In this document: piece by piece, positions 1-8,856 of the stretch
Position numbering within the stretch: position 1 is the stretch's first letter
Layout: every line of letters starts with the position of its first letter
Assembly: GCA_047974565.1 (NCBI GenBank)
Contig: JBKECN010000038.1
Span: 17,354-81,353 of the forward strand
Source: JBDIAG01 sp047974565
Lineage (GTDB): Bacteria; Actinomycetota; Actinomycetes; Actinomycetales; CAWJMD01
Direction: 5' to 3'
DNA: 64,000 bases
Translations under genes and position numbers: made by a program
Notes under the pieces: generated by a model
Databases searched by the model: none
Told to the model about the DNA's origin: nothing
Seen by the model: the letters and a program-made list of their open reading frames with translations, nothing else

Positions 1-884
1 AGCACGTCAAGAACCCGGGTGCTGCCGGGATGGCCGTAGCCCTGGTGCAGCGGCTTGTCGGGCCGGGTGTACCCACCGTTCAGCAGTGGCGTGTACACCC
101 ACACATCCAGGTCGCAGGCTTCGGCGTAGTCACGGTCCTCCGAGGTGAGCAAGGTGTGACCATCGTCGACGCTGACGCCGGGGCGTGGTGTAAGCACAGT
201 GTGCCTGCGCTGCAGCATCGTGTAGCCGGGCACGCCCAGGTCCACCGCGATACGGCGCGCCCGTTCCACCGCCCAGGTGGCATGGTTGGAAGCACCCAGC
301 CGACCGGCTCGACCGGTGGCGGCGATCGTCCCCAACGCCTCGACGGTCTGTTCCAGCGGCACAGCTCTGTCCTCGCCGTGCGCCCACAGCACATCGACCC
401 GGTCGATACCGAGGCGGTCACAGGACTCCGCGAAGTGCTTGTGCACCGCCTCGGCGGACAGTCCGGCTGCATTCGCCGGCCAGGTGCCCGGGTGCACCGG
501 CGCGAACCGTAGCTTGGTCGAGATCCGAACCTGCTGCCGCGCTGAAGGATTCGCGGCCAGCCACCGTCCCAGCAGCCGTTCGCTGTGCCCGTACCCACCG
601 TCTGGATGGGCCCAGAAGGCATAGCAGTCGGCGGTGTCGAGCCACCGGCCACCCAACTCAAGGAAACGGTCCAGGAGCCGACGGGAGACGTCCTCACCGG
701 TGCGGGTGCCGAAGAGCATCGTGCCCAGCACGATCTGTCCCGGCTGTCCCCGCACAGTGCGGTCATCGTGCTCGGTCGGCTGATCACCGGGCGCGGTGCC
801 ACCCGACGCTCCGGTGCCCTGGTCGGCTGGGCGGGCACTGCCGTCGGCTGGGCCGGCGATGACACGATGCGAATCTGGATGCAT
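1..884 (-). CDS. Aldo/keto reductase (C-terminal end outside window)
   Basis: NAD(P)H-dependent oxidoreductase of the aldo/keto reductase superfamily, cytoplasmic. The reading frame stays open from an ATG at 884 to the left edge, so the C-terminal end is missing. The first barrel strand reads GQIVLGTMLFG near residues 49-59, followed by LDTADCY (Asp83, Tyr88), the family's active-site Asp and Tyr. A Ser-Asn-His run (ASNHATW) sits further on, as in these barrels. The first ~45 residues are rich in Gly, Ala, Pro and Asp and lie outside the barrel, so a later start (for example the GTG at 755) is possible. Substrate unknown. It lies tail-to-head upstream of the AraC gene on the same strand. Confidence 0.8.
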   Translation of the reverse strand, partial: MHPDSHRVIAGPADGSARPADQGTGASGGTAPGDQPTEHDDRTVRGQPGQIVLGTMLFGTRTGEDVSRRLLDRFLELGGRWLDTADCYAFWAHPDGGYGHSERLLGRWLAANPSARQQVRISTKLRFAPVHPGTWPANAAGLSAEAVHKHFAESCDRLGIDRVDVLWAHGEDRAVPLEQTVEALGTIAATGRAGRLGASNHATWAVERARRIAVDLGVPGYTMLQRRHTVLTPRPGVSVDDGHTLLTSEDRDYAEACDLDVWVYTPLLNGGYTRPDKPLHQGYGHPGSTRVLDV

Positions 885-967
885 GAGTTCCACTGTGCAA
901 CCTGGAGCGCGCTCCAGGTCAAACCAGCCCGGCACCCGCGCATCGGGCGCGCCGATCCAGGTGCTGG

Positions 968-1915
968 TCAGCGGGCCGCGTCGGCGCGGAAAGTGAGTTC
1001 GCTCGGGCTGTGGCCGTAGTACCGCTTGAAGCTGCGCGAGAAGTGACTGGGATCGGCAAACCGCCAGCGACGGGCCACCTGGCTGACCGGGGTTCCGGCC
1101 AACAGGTCGTCGTGGGCCCGCGCCAGCCGCCGGAGCCGGATGAAACCCGAGACGGTCTCACCCGAATCCTCAAAGGCGCGATGCAGGGACCGGACCGAGA
1201 TTCCGAGCCCGGCCGCGACGGTCACCGGCGACAGCTGGTGCTCGGCCAGGTTCCGGTCGATGTACCTCTCGGCCGCGTGGCGGGTGGCCAGCGGTGACAC
1301 CCCCGGTGCCTCGGCGGGCGCCTGCAGGGCCGCCACCAGCAGTTCGATGGTGGCGTTGCGAGCGGCCGGCAGCGCGCTCAGCGGAAGGTCGTCGATGGTG
1401 CGGGCCAGCGCATCGAGATAGTTGCGTAGCAGGATTACCGCAGGGGCATCCCCGTCGAGCACCGAGCCGGTGAGCAGCTCGCCTCGGGCACCGACCTCAC
1501 TCAGCGCGGACTTGGGGACGAACAGGCTGCGCTTGACCAGAGGCTCCTGGACGAGGAATCGGGCCGGGGCCGCCGAGTCCCAGGCGACGATGCTGCCGGA
1601 GGTGAGCTGGGATTCACGGTCTCCCTGCACCACCACCTCGCGGCCGCCGAGGGTCATCAGCATGACCAGGTACTCGTCGTCGGTGTGGCCGATCTCGTAC
1701 CCGCGCCGGGCCCCCGCACACGGATCGCAACTGCAATCCACCAGGACCAGATCGGCCAGGTGTCGGCGCCGGACCGAGGCCCCGAAACCACGGCCCGGGT
1801 CGGACTCCAGCTCGGTGATGTCCCACGGCAGATGAGTCGAGGACAACATCTGAGACCAGGAGTCTCGGGCTGCCCGTTGGTCACCCACCCGGAAGGACCA
1901 CTCGTCCTCGTTCAT
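968..1915 (-). CDS. AraC-family transcriptional regulator
   Basis: One-component DNA-binding regulator of 315 residues. The N-terminal two thirds resemble the AraC-binding-like ligand domain. The C-terminal ~100 residues carry the double helix-turn-helix: the first around VTVAAGLGISVRSLHRAF, the second ending in the family signature FADPSHFSRSFKRYYGHSPSE. The ATG at 1915 is chosen because AAGGAGGC lies just upstream; the frame stays open beyond it to 2077. It is divergent from the hydrolase-SDR pair beginning at 2087, with 171 bp between them, so control of that pair is likely (inference). The inducer is unknown. Confidence 0.88.
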   Translation of the reverse strand: MNEDEWSFRVGDQRAARDSWSQMLSSTHLPWDITELESDPGRGFGASVRRRHLADLVLVDCSCDPCAGARRGYEIGHTDDEYLVMLMTLGGREVVVQGDRESQLTSGSIVAWDSAAPARFLVQEPLVKRSLFVPKSALSEVGARGELLTGSVLDGDAPAVILLRNYLDALARTIDDLPLSALPAARNATIELLVAALQAPAEAPGVSPLATRHAAERYIDRNLAEHQLSPVTVAAGLGISVRSLHRAFEDSGETVSGFIRLRRLARAHDDLLAGTPVSQVARRWRFADPSHFSRSFKRYYGHSPSELTFRADAAR

Positions 1916-2086
1916 GGCCGCCTCCTTGCGCCCGCATGTGACGACCGTAGGTGGGCTACGCCCCGGCGACAAGGGTGGGCGCGCAGCCTGGCGCCCAGAT
2001 ACATGCAGTCGGCACCCGGATTCATGGAACAACCCGATCCGATCTTCGAGGGTGGAGAAGGTCAACCGACGGACCAAGGAGCTGTG

Positions 2087-3037
2087 GTGACCCAGACTGA
2101 AACCTCAACGACCTCCAGCAGTTTCTCCCGGGACGACGTCGAGTTCGTCTCCGACGGCGTCACCCTGCGCGGATGGCACTACCGCACCGACGGCCAGGGC
2201 ACCGCCCCCACCATCGTCATGAGTCACGGCTTCGCCGCCGTGAAGGAGATGTACCTCGACTCCTACGCCGAGGTCTTCGCAGCCAACGGCTTCAACGTGC
2301 TCGTCTTCGACAACCGCAACCTCGGAGCATCCGAGGGCACACCCCGCGGTGAGATCACCCCGTGGCACCAGATCGACGACTTCCGCAATGCCATCACCTA
2401 CGCCCAGACCCTTGAGGGAACCGACCCCGACCGGATCGGGATCTGGGGTTCCTCCTACTCCGGCGGGCATGTCCTGGTGGTGGCCGCCCAGGACCGGCGG
2501 GTCAAGTGCGTCAGCGCTCAGGTGCCCGTCATCGATGGGGACGCCAACTTCCGCCAGTTGGTGCGCGCGGATCTGGTCGCCGGGGCTCGGGCGGGTTTCG
2601 TGGCCGACCGGCAGGCCCGCTTTCGCGGTGAAGAGCCGGCGATGATCGACGTCGTCAACCAGGATCCGATGGCGCCCTCGGCGTTGCCTACCGCGGACTC
2701 CTATGAGTGGTTCATCGGAACCCATGAGTTGCGGGCGCCGAGCTTCGTCAACTCATGCACACTGCGCAGTGTCGAGCGTTTCAGCGAGTACCAGCCGGGC
2801 GCCTACCTACGGCTCATCGCCCCCACTCCGCTGCTGATGTGCGTGGCCGAGGACGACGTGCTCACCCCGACCAAGATCGCGATCGATGGTTTCGCGGAGG
2901 CGCGCGAGCCGAAGAAGCTGGTGGTCCTGCCCGGCGGACACTTCGACGCCTACGTCAAGGGGTTCGACATCTCCTGCGGCGTACAACTCGACTGGTTCAC
3001 TCGCCACCTGCTGACCCACACCCAGATCACGATCTGA
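2087..3037 (+). CDS. Alpha/beta hydrolase, DLH/S15-like
   Basis: Cytoplasmic serine hydrolase of 316 residues. An HGF oxyanion-type motif lies near residue 47, the nucleophile elbow GSSYSGG has Ser123, an acidic residue follows in AEDDVLTP, and the catalytic His is in GGHFDAY near the C-terminus. The architecture matches dienelactone-hydrolase and acetyl-xylan-esterase-like enzymes that also match X-Pro peptidase S15 profiles; the substrate cannot be read from sequence. Start: GTG at 2087, five bases after AAGGAG. The frame is open upstream to 1685, but those codons overlap the AraC gene. A short-chain dehydrogenase follows 63 bp later, so the two are probably co-transcribed. Confidence 0.82.
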   Translation: MTQTETSTTSSSFSRDDVEFVSDGVTLRGWHYRTDGQGTAPTIVMSHGFAAVKEMYLDSYAEVFAANGFNVLVFDNRNLGASEGTPRGEITPWHQIDDFRNAITYAQTLEGTDPDRIGIWGSSYSGGHVLVVAAQDRRVKCVSAQVPVIDGDANFRQLVRADLVAGARAGFVADRQARFRGEEPAMIDVVNQDPMAPSALPTADSYEWFIGTHELRAPSFVNSCTLRSVERFSEYQPGAYLRLIAPTPLLMCVAEDDVLTPTKIAIDGFAEAREPKKLVVLPGGHFDAYVKGFDISCGVQLDWFTRHLLTHTQITI

Positions 3038-3100
3038 TCCAGCGCCGACCGCGTCTACCGACGCCGACCATTTCGCCGACCATCTCAAAAGGAGCACCCC

Positions 3101-3925
3101 ATGACCTCCCCCCAGGACGGCCGGCTGGCCGGCAAGGTCGTCATCATCACCCGCGCATCAGGTTTCGGCCGCGAATCAGCCCGCCTATTCGCAGAGCACG
3201 GTGCCAGCATCGTGGTGGCCGACCTGCTCGACAAGCCACTGGCCAAGGGCTTCGAGACCGATCTGGACACCCCCACCGCCGAGCTGATCCGAGCCAAGGG
3301 CGGGCAGGCGATTCAGGTGACCTGCGACGTCACGAAGAAGACGGAGGTCGACGCAGCCGTGGCGACCGCCGTCGATGCCTTCGGCCGGCTCGACGTGATG
3401 TTCAACAACGCCGGGATCTACCGTGGCGGCTCCCTCATCGACGGATTCAGCGAGCAGGACCTGGACGCATGTTTCGCGGTCAACGCCAAAGGGACGTTCT
3501 TCGGCATCCAGTCCGCGGTGGCCCAGTTCCGCAGGCAAGAGCCGGACGCCCATGGAATGCGTGGAAGCATCCTCAACCTCGTCTCGACCGCCGGGCTGCA
3601 AGGCCACCCGATGCAGTCGGTCTACAACGCCTCCAAAGGTGCCCAGGCCAATCTCACCCGATGCGCGGCCATCGAGTACGGGCATGAGGGAATTCGCGTC
3701 AATGGCATCTGCCCGACCTACGCCAAGACCGCACTCACCCGAGATCTCTATGAGGACATGGCCTTCATGCGCGAGTTCGCGGAGTCGGTGCCGCTCAAAC
3801 GCTGGGGCGAGGTGGAGGATGTCGCGAGCCTGGCCCTGTACCTGGCCAGCGACGAGTCGAGTTACATCCACGGTGACCTCATTCGGGTGGACGGCGGAGA
3901 AACCTTGTGCCGGTACTCGGTGTGA
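3101..3925 (+). CDS. Short-chain dehydrogenase/reductase with altered cofactor loop
   Basis: SDR-fold oxidoreductase of 274 residues, preceded by AAAAGGAG. The catalytic tetrad is complete: Asn128, Ser162 (LVSTAG), Tyr175 and Lys179 (YNASKG). NNAG is at 102-105 and the C-terminal DGGETL is typical. The oddity is the dinucleotide loop: the usual TGxxxGxG is here TRASGFG (residues 17-23), one residue shorter and with Arg in place of the first Gly. This could weaken cofactor binding or reflect an in-frame three-base deletion. It probably works with the upstream hydrolase. Substrate unknown. Confidence 0.85.
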   Translation: MTSPQDGRLAGKVVIITRASGFGRESARLFAEHGASIVVADLLDKPLAKGFETDLDTPTAELIRAKGGQAIQVTCDVTKKTEVDAAVATAVDAFGRLDVMFNNAGIYRGGSLIDGFSEQDLDACFAVNAKGTFFGIQSAVAQFRRQEPDAHGMRGSILNLVSTAGLQGHPMQSVYNASKGAQANLTRCAAIEYGHEGIRVNGICPTYAKTALTRDLYEDMAFMREFAESVPLKRWGEVEDVASLALYLASDESSYIHGDLIRVDGGETLCRYSV

Positions 3926-4021
3926 CTCACCGGAACAGTGGCGATCAGCCCGACCAGCAAAACCTCCACTCCGTCAGCCGGGAGGGTGAGGCGCGCCACG
4001 GTCGCGGACGCTGGACGTGGC

Positions 4022-4672
4022 TCAGAGCCCGGACACCAGGAGGTCGGCGTGTGAACGGGTGCTCTCGATGAGCACCGCATTGCGGCCGTCCACGGTGCGG
4101 GCCCAGTCGGCTGCCGCTGCTGCGCTTCGCCCGTGCCGGATGTGCCGCTGCACCAGGCGCGCGGTCCGCTCGGCTGCGGGGGTGACGCAGAACCAGCTCT
4201 CGTCCAGCGCTTGTCGGACCTGATTCCATGGTTCGTCTTGGACGAGAAGGTAATTGCCTTCGACCACCACCAGGTCGGTACCTGCCGGCACCTCGATCTC
4301 GGCAGCGATCGGTTCATCCACCGTCCGCCGGAAACTCGGCGCATACACCGGATTCGCATACTCGGAACGGATCCGGTGCAGGATGGCGACGAAGCCCCAG
4401 CCGTCGAACGTGTCGAGCGCACCCTTGCGGTCCCGGCGACCCAAGTGATCCAACGTGGCGTTGGCGAGATGGAAACCGTCCATCGGCAGATGCACAGCCA
4501 GCGGCGATCCGTTCTCGCAATTGAGTTCGTCGACCACCTTCGTCGCCAGAGTGGTCTTGCCCGCTCCCGGGCTGCCGGCGATGCCGAGGACGCGACGACA
4601 CCCGGGCGTGATGAGAGCGCGGGCTCTGGCGAGCAGGGCAGGCATCCCTGCGACGGGTTCGGCCTGGATCAT
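4022..4672 (-). CDS. P-loop nucleoside/nucleotide kinase-like protein
   Basis: Protein of 216 residues from the uridine kinase/PanK-like P-loop group. The Walker A motif GSPGAGKTT lies near residue 32, the substrate loop LPMDGFHLAN follows, and VVVEGNYLL forms the Walker B-type strand. These are the marks of the 'nucleoside/nucleotide kinase family' often found beside sugar or vitamin genes; the phosphate acceptor is unknown. The ATG at 4672 is preferred, since upstream in-frame residues to 4750 look non-conserved; a GGAGTG lies upstream. It is transcribed away from the LLM gene at 4791 and convergent with the SDR at 3101. Confidence 0.78.
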   Translation of the reverse strand: MIQAEPVAGMPALLARARALITPGCRRVLGIAGSPGAGKTTLATKVVDELNCENGSPLAVHLPMDGFHLANATLDHLGRRDRKGALDTFDGWGFVAILHRIRSEYANPVYAPSFRRTVDEPIAAEIEVPAGTDLVVVEGNYLLVQDEPWNQVRQALDESWFCVTPAAERTARLVQRHIRHGRSAAAAADWARTVDGRNAVLIESTRSHADLLVSGL

Positions 4673-4778
4673 GCGCGCACTCCACTCCGGACGGCAACTA
4701 CCGCGGAATGATGCCACCTCGGTACCCACGGGAAGAGAGCCGTGTCGCAATCCCGCCTCCTCGCAATGACCCGCGCGC

Positions 4779-4784
4779 TATGGT
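4779..4784 (+). promoter_or_regulatory. -10 box of a probable leaderless transcript
   Basis: TATGGT ends 6 nt before the GTG at 4791 and there is no Shine-Dalgarno sequence, so transcription probably starts at or next to the start codon of the LLM gene. Confidence 0.55.
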
Positions 4785-4790
4785 CGCAGG

Positions 4791-5729
4791 GTGCGGCTAT
4801 CCGACCTTCGAGTGTTCACCGAGCCACAGCAGGGTGCCAGTTACGAGGACCTGCTCGCGGTCGCCCGACGAGCCGAAGCCTTGGGTTTCGGCGCCTTCTT
4901 CCGCAGCGACCACTACCTCACAATGGGGGGTGAGGGTTTACCCGGCCCGAGCGACGCCTGGATCACCCTTGCTGGCTTGGCCCGCGAGACCAGCACCATC
5001 CGCCTGGGCACCCTGGTTAGTTCGGCGACCTTTCGCCTGCCCGGTCCACTCGCGATCAGCGTCGCCGGCGTGGACCAGATGTCCGGTGGACGGGTCGAGC
5101 TGGGCATCGGAGCGGGATGGTTCGCGCCCGAACACACGGCCTATGGCATCCCCTTTGCCGGCCTCGGCGAACGCTTCGACAGCCTCGAGGAACAACTGGC
5201 GATCATCGACGGTCTCTTTCGCACCCCGGCCGGGAAGCACTTCACCGGTGGCGGCCCTCGGTGGCAGGTCCGCGAGTCACCTGCCCTGCCCAAACCCGTA
5301 CAACCGGGAGGGCCGCCGATCATCGTCGGCGGGATGGGCAAGCGGCGCACCCCGAGGCTGGCAGCCAGGTACGCCGCAGAGTACAACGCTGCCTTCACCA
5401 CGACGTCGGAGTTCGGCGCCCAGGTTGAGCGAGTGGCCGATGCCTGCGTACAACTCGACCGCGATCCGGCCTCGATCATCCACTCCTGCGTGATCGTTGT
5501 CTGCTGCGGTGAGACCGAGGAGGACTTCCTCCGCCGCGCGGCCGCGATCGGCCGAGAGCCGCAGGAACTGCAGGCGCACGGGGCCGCCGGCACCGTGCCC
5601 GAGGTGATCGAGACGCTGCGGGCGTGGGCCGATGCCGGCGCCCAGCGCATTTACCTGCAGGTACTCGACCTCTCTGATCTCGATCACCTGGACCTCATCG
5701 CCGAACAGGTGGCCCCGGCCTTGGCCTGA
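4791..5729 (+). CDS. LLM-class flavin-dependent oxidoreductase
   Basis: Luciferase-like monooxygenase superfamily TIM-barrel protein of 312 residues, probably using F420 or FMN. Visible family marks: the N-terminal RRAEALGFGAFFRSDHY segment, TSTIRLGTLVSS, the ISVAGVDQMSGGRVELGIGAGW block near residues 84-106, and PIIVGGMGKRRTPRLAARYAAEYN. Actinobacterial members of this size are mostly F420-dependent, but the cofactor cannot be proved here. It starts with GTG directly behind a TATGGT box, which suggests a leaderless mRNA. It is a single gene ending at a shared terminator with the convergent BCCT gene. Substrate unknown. Confidence 0.87.
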   Translation: MRLSDLRVFTEPQQGASYEDLLAVARRAEALGFGAFFRSDHYLTMGGEGLPGPSDAWITLAGLARETSTIRLGTLVSSATFRLPGPLAISVAGVDQMSGGRVELGIGAGWFAPEHTAYGIPFAGLGERFDSLEEQLAIIDGLFRTPAGKHFTGGGPRWQVRESPALPKPVQPGGPPIIVGGMGKRRTPRLAARYAAEYNAAFTTTSEFGAQVERVADACVQLDRDPASIIHSCVIVVCCGETEEDFLRRAAAIGREPQELQAHGAAGTVPEVIETLRAWADAGAQRIYLQVLDLSDLDHLDLIAEQVAPALA

Positions 5730-5775
5730 CCGCGCCCGTCGGCACCGACCCGACGCCGGAACCGAGGACTGCCAG

Positions 5776-5812
5776 GCCCCCGAGGCCGACCGTGGCCGGT
5801 CGACTCGGGGGC
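5776..5812. terminator. Bidirectional hairpin terminator
   Basis: GCCCCCGAG (5776-5784) pairs perfectly with CTCGGGGGC (5804-5812), and CGACC/GGTCG inside extend the stem. It lies between the convergent LLM oxidoreductase and BCCT genes. No U-tract is obvious, as is common in actinobacteria. Confidence 0.6.
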
Positions 5813-5845
5813 TCACGTCAGTGGCGGGCTCCGCCACAGGCTGCT

Positions 5846-7531
5846 TCAGGATGCCGGTTCTCGGCGCGCGACTCCGTCGCCGGGCGGTGCGCCGTCGGCT
5901 GTGACCGCGTCCTCATCCGTTCGAACGTCGACCTCATCGGTGACGGCGGCCTCCTGGTCGTGCCGGTGGCCGCGCCGCAGGTGGTGATGTCGCGGTTCGG
6001 GCATGATCTCGTTGGCTACCGACTTGTACAGCGACACCGCCATCCCGATGAGCAGGATGGTGAAGGGCACCCCGGTGATGATCGCGACCTGCTGCACCGC
6101 CTCCAGGCCGCCCGCCAGCAGCAGGACGAAGGCGAAGAAGGCCACCAGCACACCCCATAGGACCTTCATCCTCCACCCGGGGTTCTGGTTGCCGTCCGAG
6201 GAGAGCATGGCCAGAACGAAGGCAGCCGAGTCGGCAGAGGTGATGAAGAAGGTGGCAATGAGGATCATCGCCAGCACAGATACGAAGCCACCCATGGGGA
6301 ACTGATCGAGGGTGACGAACAGTGCAGTGTTGATGTTGTCCGAGACGGCGGTGGCGATGTCGGCTCCGCGGTACAGGTCCAGGTACAGGCCCGCGCCACC
6401 CATCACCGAGAACCACAGGAAGCTGAAGACGGACGGAACCAGGAGCACCCCGAAGACGAACTCCCGGATGGTACGGCCCTTGGAGACGCGGGCGATGAAC
6501 GTGCCCACCCACATGACCCACATCATCCACCAGGCCCAGTAGAACAGGGTCCAGCTCTGTAGCCAGGCTCGGTCTCCACCCTCCATGAACGCCCCTGAGG
6601 TGAAACTCATCCGCAGGAAGTTCTGCAGGTAGTTGCCGACCGACACCACGAAGGTGTCGATGAGGAACAGGCCCGGCCCGAAGATCAGGACGAACGCCAT
6701 GATGCCAACGAAGAGCGCGATGTTCGTGTTGCTCAGGTACTTGATGCCCTTGTTGAGCCCGGACAGTGCCGACGCCAGGAAGAGGCACATCACCACCACG
6801 ATGATGACCACCTGCGCGGGGATTCCCTCGGGGATGCCGAACATGAAGTTGGCCCCGCTGTTGATCTGGGTGGCGCCGATGCCGAAGGACGTGGCGACGC
6901 CGAGTGCGGTGACGAAGATCGCCAGTACGTCGATGGCCTTGCCGATCGGGCCGTTGACCCGCTCGCCGAGCAACGGGTAGAAGGCCGAACTGATCAGGCC
7001 TCGCGCACCCTTGCGGAACTGGAAGTAGGCCAGGGCAAGCGCCACGATGCCGTAGATCGCCCAGGCGTGCAGTCCCCAGTGGAAGAAGGTGTACTGCATG
7101 GCCAACTCGCCGGCTGCCTCGGTGCCGGCTGGGGCCAATCCCATCGGCGGGTTCGCGAAGTGGGTGACCGGCTCGGCCACGCCGAAGAAGACCAGGCCGA
7201 TGCCCATCCCTGCGGAGAAGAGCATCGCCAGCCAGGAGACCGTGCTGAACTCAGGACGGTCGTCGTCCTTGCCCAGGCGGATGTGGCCGAAGCGGCTCAG
7301 GGCGAGGAAGAGCAGGAAGGCGATGAAGAGGGTCGTGGCCAGGATGTACACCCAGCCGAAGGTGTCGATGATCACCGACAGGGCTGCGGAGTTGAACGAC
7401 TTCATGCTGTCGGTGAAGAAGACTCCCCACAGGATGAAGATGCCGGCGACCACCAACGAGGCGACGAAGACCGCTCCCGGCTTGCCCTTGCTGTCCTGCT
7501 CGGCCTGCGACGTGTCCGTCGACTCACTCAT
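5846..7531 (-). CDS. BCCT-family betaine/choline/carnitine transporter
   Basis: Secondary transporter of 561 residues with about 12 membrane segments, importing quaternary amines with Na+ or H+. Family marks: the Gly-rich GMGIGLVFFGVAEPV segment in the third-helix region, and the Trp-rich signature WTLFYWAWWMMW followed by VGTFIARVSKGRTIREF. The N-terminus is a short hydrophilic tail; the C-terminus is a charged His/Asp/Glu-rich tail of ~50 residues, the part that senses osmotic state in some BCCT members. The ATG at 7531 is chosen for the GGGGCG upstream and the Ser/Thr-rich start; the frame is open to 7660. The nearby demethylation genes make glycine betaine or a related betaine a likely substrate (inference). 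Confidence 0.93.
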   Translation of the reverse strand: MSESTDTSQAEQDSKGKPGAVFVASLVVAGIFILWGVFFTDSMKSFNSAALSVIIDTFGWVYILATTLFIAFLLFLALSRFGHIRLGKDDDRPEFSTVSWLAMLFSAGMGIGLVFFGVAEPVTHFANPPMGLAPAGTEAAGELAMQYTFFHWGLHAWAIYGIVALALAYFQFRKGARGLISSAFYPLLGERVNGPIGKAIDVLAIFVTALGVATSFGIGATQINSGANFMFGIPEGIPAQVVIIVVVMCLFLASALSGLNKGIKYLSNTNIALFVGIMAFVLIFGPGLFLIDTFVVSVGNYLQNFLRMSFTSGAFMEGGDRAWLQSWTLFYWAWWMMWVMWVGTFIARVSKGRTIREFVFGVLLVPSVFSFLWFSVMGGAGLYLDLYRGADIATAVSDNINTALFVTLDQFPMGGFVSVLAMILIATFFITSADSAAFVLAMLSSDGNQNPGWRMKVLWGVLVAFFAFVLLLAGGLEAVQQVAIITGVPFTILLIGMAVSLYKSVANEIMPEPRHHHLRRGHRHDQEAAVTDEVDVRTDEDAVTADGAPPGDGVARREPAS

Positions 7532-8042
7532 CGGGCACGCCCCTGTGCGTTCGAAGTGGGATTGCTCGGCTTGGTCTGCACCGTCGTTGTGAGCCGACTC
7601 CGATACCTGGCGCGGATCATCTTGTGCCTCCGGGAAGGTGAGGGGGAAAGGCCCGACCACAGCGTGACCCGCCCCGGTCCGAAATGCGGCCCACCCGCGG
7701 AGGCGATACGCCGCAGGCGGATGGGTCTGTGACGTGATCGACTGGGTGAGAACCAGCGAGAAGGGCTCGGGTGCGGCTGGGCCGCCAAGTCACCCGTCGA
7801 GGTGTCGCGCACCGGCGTCGAGACCGACTGCAGGACCCCGAAACCCCTCGACATCGAACTTGTATATCAGTGTGATTTGACGATGCTAGTGATCACCACA
7901 CACAGCGTCAAGAGGTATGAGCCCACAATTCCGCGGAGTATCTTCGAAGCAAGATTCGTTGTATCCGAATGGTTATCGCCTACCAACGTGGAGGCATGGC
8001 AATGCTGCTAGAGCGAGTGCCGAGCACTGGGTACGCGCTCGG
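7532..8042. other. Intergenic control region between BCCT and IclR genes
   Basis: About 510 bp with no convincing gene. The stretch 7860-7980 is clearly more AT-rich than its surroundings. It holds TTGACG (7877-7882) and its complement CGTCAA (7906-7911), and an 8-bp palindrome TCCGCGGA (7930-7937). Divergent promoters for the transporter and the IclR regulator are likely here; either palindrome could be the IclR site, but this is inference. Confidence 0.4.
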
Positions 8043-8048
8043 TAGGGT
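8043..8048 (+). promoter_or_regulatory. -10 box of a probable leaderless transcript
   Basis: TAGGGT lies exactly 6 nt before the ATG at 8055 with no ribosome-binding site between, giving a predicted leaderless iclR-type mRNA. Confidence 0.6.
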
Positions 8049-8054
8049 GGTCAC

Positions 8055-8837
8055 ATGCAGACCACCGACGGCGCCGCTGCCACGACGCTCAATCAGTCGG
8101 TGATGAAGGCCATCCGGCTGCTGCAGGCCGCCGCCGCCGATGACAACGCCAGCATCTCGTCACTGGCCAGAGCCACCGGCCTGCCCCGGGCGACCGCTCT
8201 GCGGCTCGTGCAGACTCTTGAGCACGAAGGCTTCCTGCTGCGGCTGCCCGGCGACGAGCGGGTGTTGCTCGGCCCCCAACTGCTCCAGCTGGTGCGCAAC
8301 GCCGATTCGCAGGCCGTCGTTCAGGAGGTGGCCCGGCCGATCGTCACCGAGGTGGTGGAGACCATCGGAGAAACGGTGACGCTCAGCCTGGTCGGCACCG
8401 ACGGTGGCCTGGACCTGGTGGAACAGATCGACGCGCAGAACCAGCTCGGGCCGCGGTCGTGGATCGGGCAGCGATTCCCCTTGCATTGCAGTGCCAGCGG
8501 AAAGGTCTTGCTGGCTACCTGGGACGATCAGCGACTGGAACGCTTCCTCGCCGAGCCCCTGGAACAGTTCACCCCAGCGACCATCACCTCTGCGGATGCG
8601 CTCCGTCACGAGGTTCTCGCGGTCCGAGAGCACCGTTACGCCGTGGCGAGCGACGAGGAGGAGGAGGGGCTGACCGGAGTCGGCGCCGGCATCTACGCCA
8701 AGCCTGGCGAACTGCTCGCAGTGATCACCGCCAGCGCCCCCACTCAACGGATGGACCTGCTGCGGGGACGCGAGGCGATTCAGCAACTGCTCAAGGCGGC
8801 CCGAACGATCGAGGCCGCACTGCGCCAAGGTCGCTGA
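8055..8837 (+). CDS. IclR-family transcriptional regulator
   Basis: Regulator of 260 residues. The N-terminal winged helix (ISSLARATGLPRATALRLVQTLEHEGFL, about residues 35-62) is followed by the IclR effector-binding domain, recognised by PIVTEVVETIGETVTLSLVG, RFPLHCSASGKVLLA and the ending region YAVASDEEEEGLTGVGAGIY. IclR proteins usually control catabolic genes with a small-molecule effector. Lying between the BCCT transporter and the betaine-demethylation genes, it is a good candidate regulator of either (inference). The last codons overlap a hairpin shared with the convergent DUF2306 gene. Confidence 0.92.
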   Translation: MQTTDGAAATTLNQSVMKAIRLLQAAAADDNASISSLARATGLPRATALRLVQTLEHEGFLLRLPGDERVLLGPQLLQLVRNADSQAVVQEVARPIVTEVVETIGETVTLSLVGTDGGLDLVEQIDAQNQLGPRSWIGQRFPLHCSASGKVLLATWDDQRLERFLAEPLEQFTPATITSADALRHEVLAVREHRYAVASDEEEEGLTGVGAGIYAKPGELLAVITASAPTQRMDLLRGREAIQQLLKAARTIEAALRQGR

Positions 8838-8856
8838 GAGCCAGCGACTCTCAGCG
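8832..8856. terminator. Hairpin spanning two convergent stop codons
   Basis: CGCTGAGAG (8832-8840) and CTCTCAGCG (8848-8856) form a perfect 9-bp stem with a 7-nt loop. The stem includes the stop codons of both converging genes (8837 and 8851), so one element probably ends both transcripts. Confidence 0.6.
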
